Positions 45,427 to 57,182 of a stretch of DNA of 64,000 nucleotides are shown one piece after another. The DNA lies in NCBI GenBank assembly GCA_035772405.1, contig JAYKKM010000193.1, positions 4,566,001 through 4,630,000 on the forward strand. The letters run 5' to 3'. This DNA comes from Chrysogorgia sp. JL179-B06 (taxonomy: Eukaryota > Cnidaria > Anthozoa > Scleralcyonacea > Chrysogorgiidae). A program made the position numbers and the translations under genes. The number at the start of each line of letters is the position of its first letter. Position 1 is the stretch's first letter. The notes beneath the pieces are model-generated. The model saw nothing but the letters and a program-made list of their open reading frames with translations, was not told the DNA's origin and made no database searches.

Positions 45427-45714
45427 CAACGCGCAATTTTTTGGTTACGGTGCATGACTGTGGTCCAATCCCTACTTTATTTCGTGAGCAAACCCGTATT
45501 TCGTATTGATTAAATTTATTTAAGTTCGTAACGGCTACCAACAGTTTTGTAGTTTTTCCAGTTTTGGCCCATTCTCCGTTTTCATATCTCGTTCGCACTA
45601 CATAGTCGATGATTTTACTACCTCCATTGCTCGAAGGACGTTTCCAATTCACTCGAACATCGTCTACGTCTTGTGGAAATAGTATTTGCAGATCACGTGG
45701 AGCTCCAGGAAAAT
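45427..45714 (-). CDS. Fibronectin type III domain exon
   Basis: A 288-bp exon on the minus strand has an acceptor TTTTCAG|AT at 45715 and a donor GTTG|GTAGGT at 45426, both phase 1. The 96 codons read DFPGAPRDLQILFPQ, then VRVNWKRPSSNGGSKIIDYVV, a W-containing strand, and YEIRVCSRNKVGIGPQS. These carry the FnIII hallmarks: P near the start, the W of strand B, the Y.V.V strand and the N-x-x-G-x-G-P motif near the end. The next upstream exon in this gene is the Ig exon at 48478-48759. A cell-adhesion or receptor protein with tandem Ig and FnIII domains is likely, but the gene cannot be named. Confidence 0.85.
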
Positions 45715-48477
45715 CTGAAAAGAGTAATATAAAATGTATACTTGATATATTAGATGACTGAAATTTGATAAATATAAATTTAATGATTCTGACTGCGAGT
45801 TTTAAAGGATTGTAGAAAATAGTGTTGAGTTAAATGTTCCTATATCTGTGCTATCCTTTTATCATAAATAATAGACAACGTAGCTATTATACTAGGTGTG
45901 CTGACAAAAGAAAATATTATTATTTTTTCTTTTGAGGACAAAATCGTATTTCAAAATTCTAAGAAATATTTATTAAAATGAGGAAAAAGAATTCTTAAAC
46001 AAGAATTTGTTCTCAAGCTTTTTTGTAAATAAAGGGAATTTTTTGGGAGAATAACAAAACCATTTTTCTAAAGAAAAATTACTTAAGAAAATTCTATGAA
46101 ATATTTCTTAATATAAGAAAAGCAATTCTTAAAATAAGAATATTTTATTAATCTTCAGTAGGCGGAATCCTATGGCTTTCCTGCAATTTGATTGGTTGCA
46201 GCAGGGGCGGCTTTTATGATATCTTGACCACCGCAATCACGATGCCAGTGAGTTTTACTCTCCAGGGGCGGATACAGGGGGTGACTGGGGTTACTAGTCA
46301 CCCTCTTTCTCAGTCCAATCCGATACACTATGCTTGATACACTAATGTTGGGTTACATGAAGTTAATAGGTCTCCTTACTCTTGACTCCCATTGGCCATT
46401 AGTGTGAATCTGTTTGGAAATTATTTATTTCAATGTCATGAGCTACAGATGTTAAGCTATTTCTAATTCTTCCATTTTCTGATTTTTCGTTTTGAATTTT
46501 ATTGTGAATTACCTTAAAACCTATTGTTAATAGTGTATGATTTAACTTAAGTGATTGACATATTGGTGGTTGGCTGAAAATGGGATTTTAGAGGTTCAAA
46601 ATATTAAAATTTTCTGGGGCCATGCTGCCAGACCCATAGATAGTAGCGGTTGTTTTAGTGTTGCTTGCCTAACAATTATAGTTTCCTCACGCCACTGTAA
46701 GAATGCAAGGCTCGTCAAAATGCCTCATGTACATGATGTTCAGTTGTGTAAAGACCACGTGAATGGCAACAAATTCCTAGTTTAGCAGGCGGAAAGCGGT
46801 TGAAACATGAAACGGGCATTCAATCGTTGCACAAGCTACGCACAATAAATTACGTTGTCCAATCAAATGTTTCCAAGAATTCATGAAACCGCGCGTTGAA
46901 ATGAGAACTGCTTTCTTTCTATAGCTATTGACCAAAAACGAAAGCCGGTGAGAATCTTGAATACTATAATTTGAATTTATTTTGAATTTATTAACTTCGC
47001 CAAATACAAAATATATGCATAATAAAAGAAAAAGAAAATACAATACAAAGTGACAAACGTTGGCAGGGACACCGCAACAGCAATTGCCAATTACTGCGGG
47101 CCCGGCTGTTTATTACTCTGGCTGTTTGGGAAAAATTAAATCGGTAAAATTCCAACGAAAGATTCAATGAAATATTCAATGAAATATCACCAACCAAGTT
47201 TATAAGGAAATATGTACCTAATTGGCGGTTATAACGGATAAAAATCTTAAAAGCCTCCGCTCGTACGTGACTGCTTCTAGCGAAAAATGCCCAATGCTGG
47301 TCCTAACTTTAGTATTTAGACCAGCGGGTTGAAGCCGGCTCAGAAGATCTTCTAAGCCTTCTGACAGTACTTTACGGAAGTAATTGTTCCCATTCCCCAA
47401 AAGAACAAATGTCCTAACCCTAACCCCCCCGCCTAACTAGTTTTCTAACCCTAACCCCCCGCCTAACAACTTTTAAGACACTTGCCGACCTATCCGCCAC
47501 CCTCGTCACCCATACTTGTGGGGTCCTTAATAAATAGACTCACGAGAGAGATTAAGCATGTGGGACTAGACAGAAGGCTTAGAAGATCTTCTGAGCCGGC
47601 TTCAACCAGCTGCTCTATATTTAGACTTACGGCTTCAACAGATTTAGACCATGCGATACTGGTGAAACAGCACATTTGACAACGTGGATGGAAACTTAGC
47701 AGTAATCACAATTTCAGTATACGCAAAAGGTAAATATTTCAAATTTTCCATCCATCCATCCGTCAACGTTTTTAAATTTTAAATTGGTGAAAGCGAGAGA
47801 AATCCGAAAGGCGAAACCATGCGAAGTCATAAATTGCACGCAACGTGAAAAGTTATTTTTTGAAAAATATATCGAATTTATCGCTATGGAAAAAGATCGA
47901 ACACAAGAGAACAAAACGAAACAGAGGCAAAAATGAAACAGAGTTGAAACCGACGAGAAGTAGGCCGAAAGATTACGGATAGACAGAGAGCGTCGGGTAG
48001 AAAAGCGATTCAGAGGAGAAAGCCATGAATGAATGAAATTAAATCTTTATTTTTAGAGGGTAGTACATAATAGCGTAAACTACACTAAAAAACCTGTAGC
48101 CCTCACATTACAAAAATCTAAATTTTAGTTAGTTACAATTAAATGTATACAATACTAAAATACATATAAAATTATGTTAAGGTTTAAAATTATTTGCTCA
48201 TGAAGTAAATAATTTTGATAACATTTCTTAAACAAATGGATATTCGGCTGCTTTCTCAAAGGCTTTCACAAGTCGATTTGCAGGCCACAAATCAAATTCC
48301 AGTAGATACATGCATGTACGCCATGCGTACCTATTTTTCCAGTTATGCAATTACGTTTACTGTGATACCACAGTATATGTCGGTCAGATATAAATATCGT
48401 ATCGCGGTGTAATGGTCATAAATATTAAATCTTTCACCCTAAGATGTTTGTCTTTCAAGTTATTGTTAAGAACTTAC
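45715..48477 (-). other. Presumed intron between Ig and FnIII exons
   Basis: A 2.8-kb AT-rich stretch. It contains one hAT-like end (CAGGGGCGGATACAGGGGGTG, near 46264) with no visible partner end, the foldback element at 47312-47620, and the telomere-like tracts within it. No further Ig or FnIII exon was recognised here. Confidence 0.6.
47312..47620. mobile_element. Foldback element with CCCTAA-type core
   Basis: The arms include GAAGCCGGCTCAGAAGATCT (about 47312-47365) and its complement (47571-47620), roughly 45-50 bp. The loop holds two CCTAACCCTAACCCCCC tracts (47411-47468), so an interstitial telomere-like sequence sits inside a hairpin. Confidence 0.75.
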
Positions 48478-48759
48478 CTATTTGTTGCAAAACGATGGTA
48501 TGCTCAACTAGGGTCGAAGCTGTACTAATTGTGCATCGGTATTTTCCAAAGTCTCTCTTGAATAACGGAATGAAAGTGTATGATGTCTTATTGGATCTCC
48601 TTGTGATACCTCGAGTAATATCTTTGTCCTCAGTTACAACACTCCATTCGTATTTAGTTTCCATTTTTACTTTCCTGTGTATTGCACAATTAAGTTCAGT
48701 TTTTCTCCCAATCCACGATTGCAAAACGAAGTCAGATTCTTGAGGATTGAGCATTATAT
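48478..48759 (-). CDS. Immunoglobulin domain exon
   Basis: A 282-bp exon on the minus strand has an acceptor TTTTTTAACAG|AT at 48760 and a consensus donor AATAG|GTAAGT at 48477, both phase 1. The 94 codons show the Ig fold signature: the strand B Cys in ELNCAI, the Trp in KYEWSV, and the strand F motif DFGKYRC, followed by HTIVLQQ. The length fits a single I-set/V-like domain. Symmetrical 1-1 exons are typical of shuffled extracellular modules. It should splice to the FnIII exon at 45714. Signal peptide and membrane exons were not found. Confidence 0.87.
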
Positions 48760-49324
48760 CTGTTAAAAAAACAAGACACGGACAATCACGAAATATATAC
48801 ATCATTGATGATTATATTATTTAATACTATTCTTCTTCAAACAATCTGCTTTGTCGACATCAAATAGACCTGCATAAGTGATAACAATTTTCATAATAAA
48901 ATAACGATTTAGTCTCATGATGACAAACTTAAATATTGCCAGTTGGAAAACGCATTTTTAAATTTATTTATTACGATTCGCCATTGGTGAATTAACATAT
49001 AAAATATAAGTCTGGCAGGGATACCACTACAGCTTACACCAATTACTGTGGCCCCGTGTAAAATTTAAAAAAATAAAAATAAATAAAAATTGAGGTTATA
49101 TTTACATAAATTAGCACATAAGGTGAAAAGATAATAATAATAATAATAAATATAATTATAATAATTATAATAATTATAATTATAATAAAATCACAATTAC
49201 ATCTCAAATTAATTAAAAATTAGATAATACTACCGTATATTTACAAATTAATGATAATTTATTACATAGAAATATAACAATCGTCTTTTAAAATTATAAT
49301 TATAATTAAACTTCGTTTTATAAT
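48760..49324. other. Non-coding, AT-rich
   Basis: ATA-rich microsatellite-like sequence from 49130. No gene is seen. Confidence 0.45.
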
Positions 49325-49565
<241 letters not shown>

Positions 49566-49594
49566 GAAACAGTTGTATCGTGACGAGAAGGTGG

Positions 49595-50137
49595 AAAATG
49601 TGACACATGGTCAGCTCGTGCAAGATGTTGGCACAAAAGGAATATAAACGACGCCATGATAAGGTTTGTTCCAACTTACATTGGAACTTGTGTAGGAAGT
49701 ATGGGTTTAACGTGTGTGAGAAGTGGTATCAACATAAACCAGAGAAGGTATTGGAAAATGACGAGGTGAAACTCTTGTGGGATTTCAACGTGCAAACAGA
49801 TAGAACAATTGAACACAGGAGACCTGATATTATCCTAGTTAAGGAAGCTAACAAATGCATGATCATCGATGTAGCAAACCCTGGAGATCACAATCTGGAG
49901 AACAAACAGTTCGAGAAGATTAACAACTATAGCGAACTGCGACTGGAAATATCTCGAATGTGGGATAAAGAGACTATTGTGATCCCCATAGTCATTGGTG
50001 CTTTGGGCTCTGTGCCACATAAACTCCGTAAATATTTGGATATGTTGGAGATTAAGTATGATATGAACATAATGCAGAAGTCAGTCCTGTTAGGAACAGA
50101 AAACATCCTTCGTAAATTCCTTTGCGTAGAGGGATAG
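49595..50137 (+). pseudogene. Non-LTR retrotransposon C-terminus with restriction-like endonuclease
   Basis: The frame reads HMVSSCKMLAQKEYKRRHDKV (the last His/Cys of a zinc-finger segment), LLWDFNVQTD, then EHRRPDIILVKEANKCMIIDVANPGD with a PD...D..K-like pattern, and IVIGALGSVPHKL towards the end at 50137. This arrangement, a Cys/His segment followed by RPDI...IIDV, matches the C-terminal restriction-like endonuclease of R2/R4/NeSL-type LINEs, as I recall those families. RT is absent; the copy is 5'-truncated next to the ATA microsatellite and ends in an (AAT)n tail at 50270-50290. The frame itself is intact. Confidence 0.65.
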
Positions 50138-50289
50138 GCAGAAGTAGATGGTGCGAAAGTGGAGATCAGAAGAAATTAATAAGACAAGTTCCCCCATATC
50201 TTAAGTCGTAAGACCTAACATGGAGTCCTATAAAGACCAGTATAAAGAACATCATACTGTGTTAAACTGAAAATAATAATAATAATAAT

Positions 50290-51494
50290 GGAAACTTTAT
50301 TTAAATCTTTTGTTATATATACAATTATAAATCTCGCTCAATGAGGTAATTTACAATTGACTACTTGAACCACTATAAACTATCAATTAAAGATTATACA
50401 AATGAAAATATGAATATATACGTCTATTTTAAAAGTTCATTAATTCAGGATTTGTCCATTCTTTGTTTCTACAGCAGAAAATATAATATGTTGTTCTAAT
50501 GGCGATAGATGTTATTTTTTTAATGCAGTAGTTTTGGTGTTTCTTATCAAGACCTACATCACTTAACATATTTAGAAAAGTAGAGCATTCTTTTGAGAAA
50601 ATACCGAGAGAACTAATCGAGAGATTTACAAATTTTACATTTTTATATTGTTCTTTTTGTTGTCTAATAACGTCTATGTATTTAGCTTTTTTGCGTTCAA
50701 CGTTGTTTTCGAGGTTTGATTCAAATCCGACAGTAAGTTCAAGGATATAGAGGTAGTCATCAGAAATAGATAAAAGCAAATCTGGACGATGCGTCTCACC
50801 AGTTATTATTGATGGACTTTTGTATCCGGGAAGATCAACGAAGAAATTAGAGTTGATGACAGGTTGTAGTGTTTTTGCGAGAAAGTTGAGGACAGAGTCG
50901 TGTCTCCATGTAAACCGTGGAAGGTACGATTGACATCCTGCAACCACATGTAAGAGCGTTTCAGGGTTTAAACAAAAGGAACAATCCGAGGTTGGTGATA
51001 TACCCCATCTGGAAAGGTTTTTGCGTGTAGGAAGAGAGTTATTAATGTAACGAATGGTAAAGTTATAAATGTTTTTTGGTAAGTTAGATTGAGACTTGGA
51101 CCAGATGCTATTAAGTTGTGACAATGAGTATTTTATTACATTAGAGAAAAAGGAGCCTTGGATAACCAGGTGGTTTTGCAGTTTGTTTTCTTGCCCAGAG
51201 TTGAAATCTTTAAGTACTTCCTTTGTAGAGGTGTAAACATTGGACTGAATATTAGTATTGTTACATGTTGACTTCCATAGATCTTTTATTGAATCATCAG
51301 GAGATGTTTTTAAAGCTATACGAAGAACTGTTTGACACTGGGTGAATTTGACAGACGGAGGGTAGATACTTAGACCAAACTTGTTTTGGCTAATGTAGAC
51401 AGTACTTAATGTTCCTGATATAGGTATTTCAAGCCATTTACGTATGTATTTGTTTACTATTGAATCTATGTTTTCAGTGACCCAAGTTTTAGAC

Positions 51495-51496
<2 letters not shown>
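50290..51496 (-). pseudogene. Second non-LTR element C-terminus with restriction-like endonuclease
   Basis: A 355-codon open frame (51496-50429, minus) covers the post-RT region (TWVTENIDSIVNKYIRKWLE, QNKFGLSIYPPS), a CCHC-like segment CSFCLNPETLLHVVAGC, WRHDSVLNFLA, and THRPDLLLSI..LYILELTVGFESN with the PD...E..K-type nuclease signature, ending NKEWTNPELMNF. A 3' UTR with AATAAAG runs to about 50290, closed by an (ATT)n tail shared with the convergent element at 49595. It is a different family from that neighbour. The RT is missing. Confidence 0.75.

Positions 51497-51539
<43 letters not shown>
51497..51539. repeat. (AAT)n microsatellite
   Basis: Trinucleotide run; probably the 3' tail of the minus-strand LINE at 51540-52740. 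Confidence 0.9.
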
Positions 51540-51540
<1 letters not shown>

Positions 51541-52740
51541 TTTAAACAGGGAGCCCATGTCACCGAAGTGTTTTTCAATGGGGCCCTGTGTGACATATAT
51601 AAATGAAATAAGTGAATAAAAGATAATACGATATAGATATGATTACATATTCATTTATAGTAGTTAAGAGGATAATTTAAGTTTGAAAAAAAAGTCTGTA
51701 GCAAAAATCAATAACAACAAGTGATGGATTTCTCGAGGCGACGTGCCGAGTTACATTTTAGGAAAATAGATTTCCACGTGCGTGGGTCGTCCTGGTTGTA
51801 TAGATGGAATAAAGAGTGTCATAGTAGTATTCAAGTAGGGCTTTCTTAAATGAACTAAAGTTGAGTGTTTTGAACCTTAAAAAGTCAGGTAGCGCGTTCC
51901 AAGTTCTAGTAGGGACCTTACGATCTGCGACGGAAACCTAGGACAGCGACGTCGTTCAAACAAAACAATCTTTATGCGAAACAAAAATAATGAATAATTT
52001 TTACTCCCAATAGTAATCTCAACGCCGTCCTCGTTCTGTTTACAACGCCACAGAGAACAGTTTTATGTCTTTAGGACGACGGTAACTCGCATGAGATGAG
52101 AGTTGTTCCTTAAGACCGACTTAAACACAGACACTACAATCGTTTTAGAAATATTGAAGCGTTTTGGAGATCATAAAACAAGCTTTTAGTATCAAATACG
52201 CCAGTCAATCGAGCGTGGTTTCATTCTAATGGTAAAATTGATATTGTTTTCACTGCCGTCGCCGTCCTAGGTTGCCGTCGTAGATCGTAAGGTCCCTAAT
52301 TACTCTGACAATGAAGGAACGTTGATAAGTTACTGTTCTACATTGATGAGGAACAAAACTTATTACACTTGGGTTGCTGGCTGCTCTAGTTTTCCGTACA
52401 GGTAATTTTACTGCTGGTAGTGTTTCTTGTCGACTATATCAAGACCATTAAAAGCCTTATAAAAAATAAAAACAGGTATTCGTGCCAGTACGATACTGGA
52501 AGGAGTCCTGCTAGCTTGAGTCTATCTGTGTACGAAGTTTCAGGTCGAAAGGATAGGTTGAGAATGACTTTAGGTGCGCGCCTCTGGACTCTATCTACAC
52601 GTTTTAACAACTCTATTGATTATGGTGCTCAAATCTGAGTAGCGTAACCCAGATGTGGTCTGACGAGAGCCAGGTGAGAGCCATGCAGGTGACTTTAGCA
52701 TGGTGAATGGCAATATTCTTACAAGAACTGTTCAATTCTG
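51540..52740 (-). pseudogene. LINE C-terminal fragment, split by a TA-flanked MITE
   Basis: Minus-strand frames give HLALVRPHLGYATQI, RVDRVQRRAPKVILNLSFRP, LKLAGLLPVSYWHEYL and VISFVPHQCRTVTYQRSFIV down to 52299. Beyond the insertion come TRTWNALPDFLRFKTLNFSSF and KKALLEYYYDTLY. These are the terminal blocks of a CR1/Jockey-class reverse transcriptase protein (the WNALP motif is characteristic). Stops and shifts are present. The 3' end meets the (ATT)n run at 51497-51539. Confidence 0.7.
51912..52296. mobile_element. MITE with TA target, about 40-bp TIRs (385 bp)
   Basis: Ends GGGACCTTACGATCTGCGAC and GTCGTAGATCGTAAGGTCCC, with inner GGAAACCTAGGACAGCGACG and its near complement. TA flanks at 51910-51911 and 52297-52298. 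Deleting the element with one TA joins the LINE frame (VI to TRTWN) exactly. Confidence 0.85.
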
Positions 52741-53159
52741 AAAACAGATTTGGAATTACCTAGTCAAAGTACATAATATACGTGCCTATTATGTTACGTA
52801 AACGTGTATATCCTTAGTAAAAACCTGCTTATGTTGAAAAATTATTCGGCAATATTTGTGCCGATTTTCTCCCCAACGAATATTGGCCGATTAAAACTGA
52901 TCACACAAAAGGCGTACTCGGAACTTACCGGTTGGTCTTAGCCAATCATGTGTACGAGATTTGGTCCTACCATTTAATTCATCTGCCAATCAATTTATTA
53001 ATATATAACCAAAGTCTAGCAGTTCAAAGAGCTGGATTACGCTTATATTTTACAGATATATAAAAACATTTTACAAATGTATATTCACAATATTTATACT
53101 AAAAAGGTAAACGTTAAAAATTATATAAAAGATAAAATATACATACACATGTATTTAAA
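52741..53159. other. Non-coding, AT-rich
   Basis: Nothing assignable is seen. Confidence 0.4.
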
Positions 53160-53410
53160 AAAGAGCTCTAGCACCGGTTTAATTATCTTGCAAGCTGGTA
53201 AGATGTATAAAAAAGTAAAGTGTTTTGAATATATAGCAAAGTGAAAAGGTGGTAAACTGCCAAGAATTTAGTGACGAGATACTGACGTTTCGAGCGGAGC
53301 CCTTCATCAGAGTAAGACGAGATGAAATAAAATAAATAGGGCTTATATATATATATATATGCCAAAAGGGTGTCACAAGTAGAAAGTAGCCAATCAAATG
53401 CACGGGAGAT
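53160..53410 (-). repeat. Hammerhead-like terminal-repeat fragment
   Basis: On the minus strand near 53311-53277: TACT, CTGATGA, a GGGC/GCTC stem, GAAAC, GTC, AGTA. The order is that of a hammerhead, but there is an extra A before stem II and stem III is reduced to ACGT. A short TA run (53345-53361) lies upstream, as at the other hammerhead loci. Probably a decayed or minimal ribozyme from a retroelement terminus. Confidence 0.45.
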
Positions 53411-53944
53411 AAACAAACTGATAATTAATGAGATGCGAAAAGTTAAATCATTTACTATTTTTACAGTCGATCAGAGGGGGAGGGAGAAATGACAGGTCCA
53501 ATATAACGATTTGTTCTTTTCAGGTAGAAGGCTATTAAATCAGTTTATGTTGGTTGTCCACTTTAATTGAAGTTACATTGTAATTTTCGTCTACACTTAA
53601 GGTATATACCTAGGCATATTGGTAATTTCAGTAAGGATTCGCTATAAGGTAAAAATGGATATATAATCTTAAACGCTCTATTGGAGTCGTTCAAGCTGGT
53701 CACATAGCAAGTAATGCAAAATGGTAAACCTGACATTCATATTATATTACTGAGCGGATACATGTTACATAAAAATTCGAAATAACTCGCGAGCAACCAA
53801 AACGGCAACGTCGTAACGAGGTAATTATCAGTTGTAACTCAGTGATTGCAAAACATGATTTGTCTAACGCGCACTGTGCTACATCCTATTCAGATGAAAA
53901 ATTTAGAATCCTCACAAAATGCCGCTCATTGTTTAAACTTTCAA
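53411..53944. other. Non-coding
   Basis: No gene or repeat is recognised. Confidence 0.4.
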
Positions 53945-54150
53945 TTGAAGGTAATGGTATCCATATTCAATGGTATTGAATGTAATGGTATATTGAATGT
54001 AATAATATTGTAGTAAGAATGTAATAATATATTGAATGTAATGGTATATTTTATATTATATATAAAATACATTATATTCAATATATTGTAATAATATATT
54101 ATATATAAAATACATTACATTCAACATATTGTAATAATATATTGATTTAT
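53945..54150. repeat. GAATGTAATGGTATATT repeat, left copy
   Basis: TTGAAGGTAATGGTATCCA and repeated TTGAATGTAATAATATATT words; parts are self-complementary around 54040-54130. A matching block lies at 57820-57910 beyond the LINE cluster. Confidence 0.65.
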
Positions 54151-54436
54151 TTTATTTTTTCATTTATTAACTTTACAACCATACAAGAATGCAAATATAC
54201 AGTAAATAAAGCGTGCAATACTTGAACATGATTGAAGGAATGATCATCAGGACAGGAGTCCCATGAGAAGACCAACCGAACAAAAAATTACATTAAGAAC
54301 AAGTAAAAACACAATAAAAAAACAAACAATACACAAATTACATAAGAATAAAGATTTAAGAGCAACAACTTGGATTGAAAGAACGACATTTTTCCAGACG
54401 CACAGTCTATTAACATCGAAATTGGAGTCTAACTTA

Positions 54437-57182
54437 ATAATAATAATAATACAAAATTTATATAGCGCTTCATTCCTATAGCCCAGAAGCGCTTTACAGT
54501 AGTAAGTAGTTAAAAAATACATCAAGAAATTATATATACAATTTTATATACAATTCTAATTAAAAGCTTGTTGAAAAAGAAATTTTTTAACCCTGGATTT
54601 AAAATATAAAATAGAGGATGACTGCCTAATGTCTAGAGGTAGCGAGTTCCACAGTTTAGGAGCAGTAACATAAAAAGATCTACTACCATAAAAAGATCTA
54701 CTACCATACGTTTTAAAAGGTCAGCTAGGTCAGCGGTTGCCGTCAGCAATGGCGGCCACGATTTTTGCATCAGTCATCGCCCCAATACTACAACTTATCT
54801 TAAAAAGTCCTTGACCACTTACAGTGTACCCGATGATCGGAAATTGGCTAACATTACTCCAATTTTTAAGAAAGGTGACAAAGACTGTCCTACAAACTAT
54901 CGCCCAATTTCACTAACCTGCATCTGTAGCAAAGTTCTGGAACATATCATAACAAGCTCCTTGGTATCTCATTTCAACCAGTACAACATACTTTATAACT
55001 TACAACATGGATTTAGACATGCCAGATCTTGTGAATCCCAATTGCTTGAACTTACCACAGCTCTGCAAACAAATCTTTCAGAGCGCAAGCAGACTGATTT
55101 AATTATTATGGATTTTTCTAAGGCCTTTGATAAGGTGTGCCATAAAAAGTTACTGGCTAAGCTGGATTATTATGGTATAAGAAATGATACGCTGCAATGG
55201 ATAGGGTGTTTTCTTCATGGGCGCCAACAACGCGTTGTGATTGATGGAGACCAGTCTCCATACCTTCCTGTGCTTTCTGGAGTGCCCCAGGGCTCTGTCA
55301 TTGGTCCTATTCTGTTCCTAACTTACATCAACGACTTACCTAATTATGTTCATTCAAATGTTCACCTGTTTGCAGATCACACAATTATGTATCTAACAAC
55401 ACATAGCGAAGACCAATGTGATCAGCTGCAGTTTGATTTGAACAATTTACAAGTCTGGGAACAAGATTGGCTGATGGAGTTTAATCCAGACAAGTGTGAG
55501 GTCCTTAGGGTCACCCGTAATAAGTCACTGATACATCGTGACTACATTCTACATGGTAAAACCCTAAAGTCTGTGGCAAGTACCAAGTACCTTCTTAGTG
55601 TGCACCTAACAAAATATCTTAAATGGAATACCCATATTAACAAAATTACCGCTAGTGCTAACCGCACCTTAGGTTTCCTTAAAATAAACCTAAGGGTGAA
55701 GTCGCCAATACTCAAAGAAAAAGCGTATACCAGTTTAGCGAGACCACAGCTGGAGTATTGCTGTACTATATGGGATCCAAGGCACGGAGTTGAAAACAAT
55801 GGCTCGCACAAAGTAGAGATGGTGCATGCAGAGAAGAGCTGCCCGGTGGGCGCTGCTTCGATACAACCCCCTTGATAGTGTTACAAAGATGCTAGAAGAC
55901 CTCAACTGGCGCTCCCTTCAACTAAGAAGAGCCGATGCCCGGCTAACATTACTCTACAAGATCATTAACCATCTGATAGCTATGGATCCTATAAATCAGC
56001 TCCGCCCAGTCACACGCAGATCAACACATAACCACGCCCACTCGTTCAGGCGTTCTTACCTATGGCTACTAAAACCTCCTCACACAAGCTTTCTTTCTAC
56101 CCCCGAACTATAGTTCAATGGAACAATCTACCTCCTGACACTTTTATTTCTTGTAACAGTACTGATTCCTTCCGTAGTCGAGTGTCTACCTTGTCCCATA
56201 GCCCTGTATCTTAGTTTTCGTTGTATATGTTTATTTATTTTTGTTTATATTTTTATTTATTTATTTATCTATTTACTTATCACTAATTTATGTATTTAAT
56301 TATTTGTTATACCGCTGATCACCCACTTAGAGGGGTTAGGTGAACAGGAAGATAGTTAGATAGAAGGCAATAACTTGACACTTTAAGGAAACATTTGTCT
56401 GAAGAGCGCAAGGTCCTGGTAGGTACATACTGAGTTAGGAGATCAGAAATATACCCAGGTGCTATATCATGTAAGGCTTTAAAGGTCAGAAGAGGTATTT
56501 TATAAGAGATGCGTTGCTTGACAGGTAGCCAGTGGAGCTGCTTCAGGACAGGAGTTATACTATCAAACTTACGAGTGCGTGTGATAAGGCGTGCAGCTGC
56601 ATTTTGCACCCGTTGTATAACTTATCAATTTGATATTGTGGTAGTTCAGAGAGCAGTGAAATCCAATTTAGATGATATGAAAGCATGAGCCAGTGTCTCA
56701 GTATCCTTTTGTGTAAGGCATTTCTTAATCTTGGCTATGTTACGGATGTGATAAAAAGCTGTTTTACATACATTTTGAACAATCATGTTGCTCCAGACTC
56801 ATGGATTCATCAAAGATTACTCCTATGTTCTTGGCTGAGGTTGACATCAGCGACGGCAACATTTCGTATTAGTGTACGCAGGCGATGTTTAGAACTTAAC
56901 ACAAGGAGTTCCGTCTTGTCTCTATTCAACTTCAGCTTATTACAAAGCATCCAGGCGTCAATGTCTCTAGCACAGGTCTCAATTTTGGAGACAGCAGCTG
57001 CAGTTTCATCAGCCGTAGGCTTGAATTATACTTGACAATCGTCGGCGTAAAGATGGAAAGATAGACCATGAGTGCGGATTATGTCACCAAGTGGAGCTGT
57101 ATAGAGATGTTACAGGATTGGTCCGATGACTGATTCTTGAGGCACACTACAGTGTAAATCTTTAGATACCGATCTTGCATCA
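54437..57182 (-). pseudogene. CR1/L2-like LINE, split by another LINE
   Basis: Minus strand. From about 57150: SVPQESVIGPIL, HLYADDCQV with the catalytic YADD, IDAWMLCNKLKLNRDKTELLVLSS, and after frameshifts CLTQKDTETLAHAFISSKLDF. VQNAAARLITRTRKFDSITPVL and LHWLPVKQRISYKI follow at 56620-56500. The frame is broken at 56364 after SSYCL and resumes at 54720 with FKTYGSRSF (an 18-bp local duplication follows) and APKLWNSLPLDIRQ. The 3' UTR has GCGCTTTACAG...GCGCTATATAAA words and ends in a (TTA)n tail at 54437-54452. 5'-truncated at about 57182. Confidence 0.8.
54721..56363 (+). pseudogene. LINE (CR1/Jockey-like) RT with mutated active site, inserted in another LINE
   Basis: A long frame (to 55875) includes VPDDRKLANITPIFKKGDKD, NYRPISLTCICSKVLEHII, TDLIIMDFSKAFDKVCHKK and SGVPQGSVIGPILFLTYIND. 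The catalytic motif is FADHTIMY where FADDT is expected, so one of the two metal-binding aspartates is lost. A frameshift near 55830 leads to MQRRAARWALLRYNP and the terminal WNNLPPDTF near 56120. AAGG at 54717-54720 and 56364-56367 may be a short target duplication. It is of the same general clade as the copy at 16036-17995. Confidence 0.85.

Noticed and set aside
46264..46660. Second hAT element starting CAGGGGCGGATACAGGGG
   Set aside because: Only one end is visible; no matching right TIR or target duplication found.
52420..52638. Plus-strand 72-aa frame
   Set aside because: Antisense of the LINE C-terminal segment.
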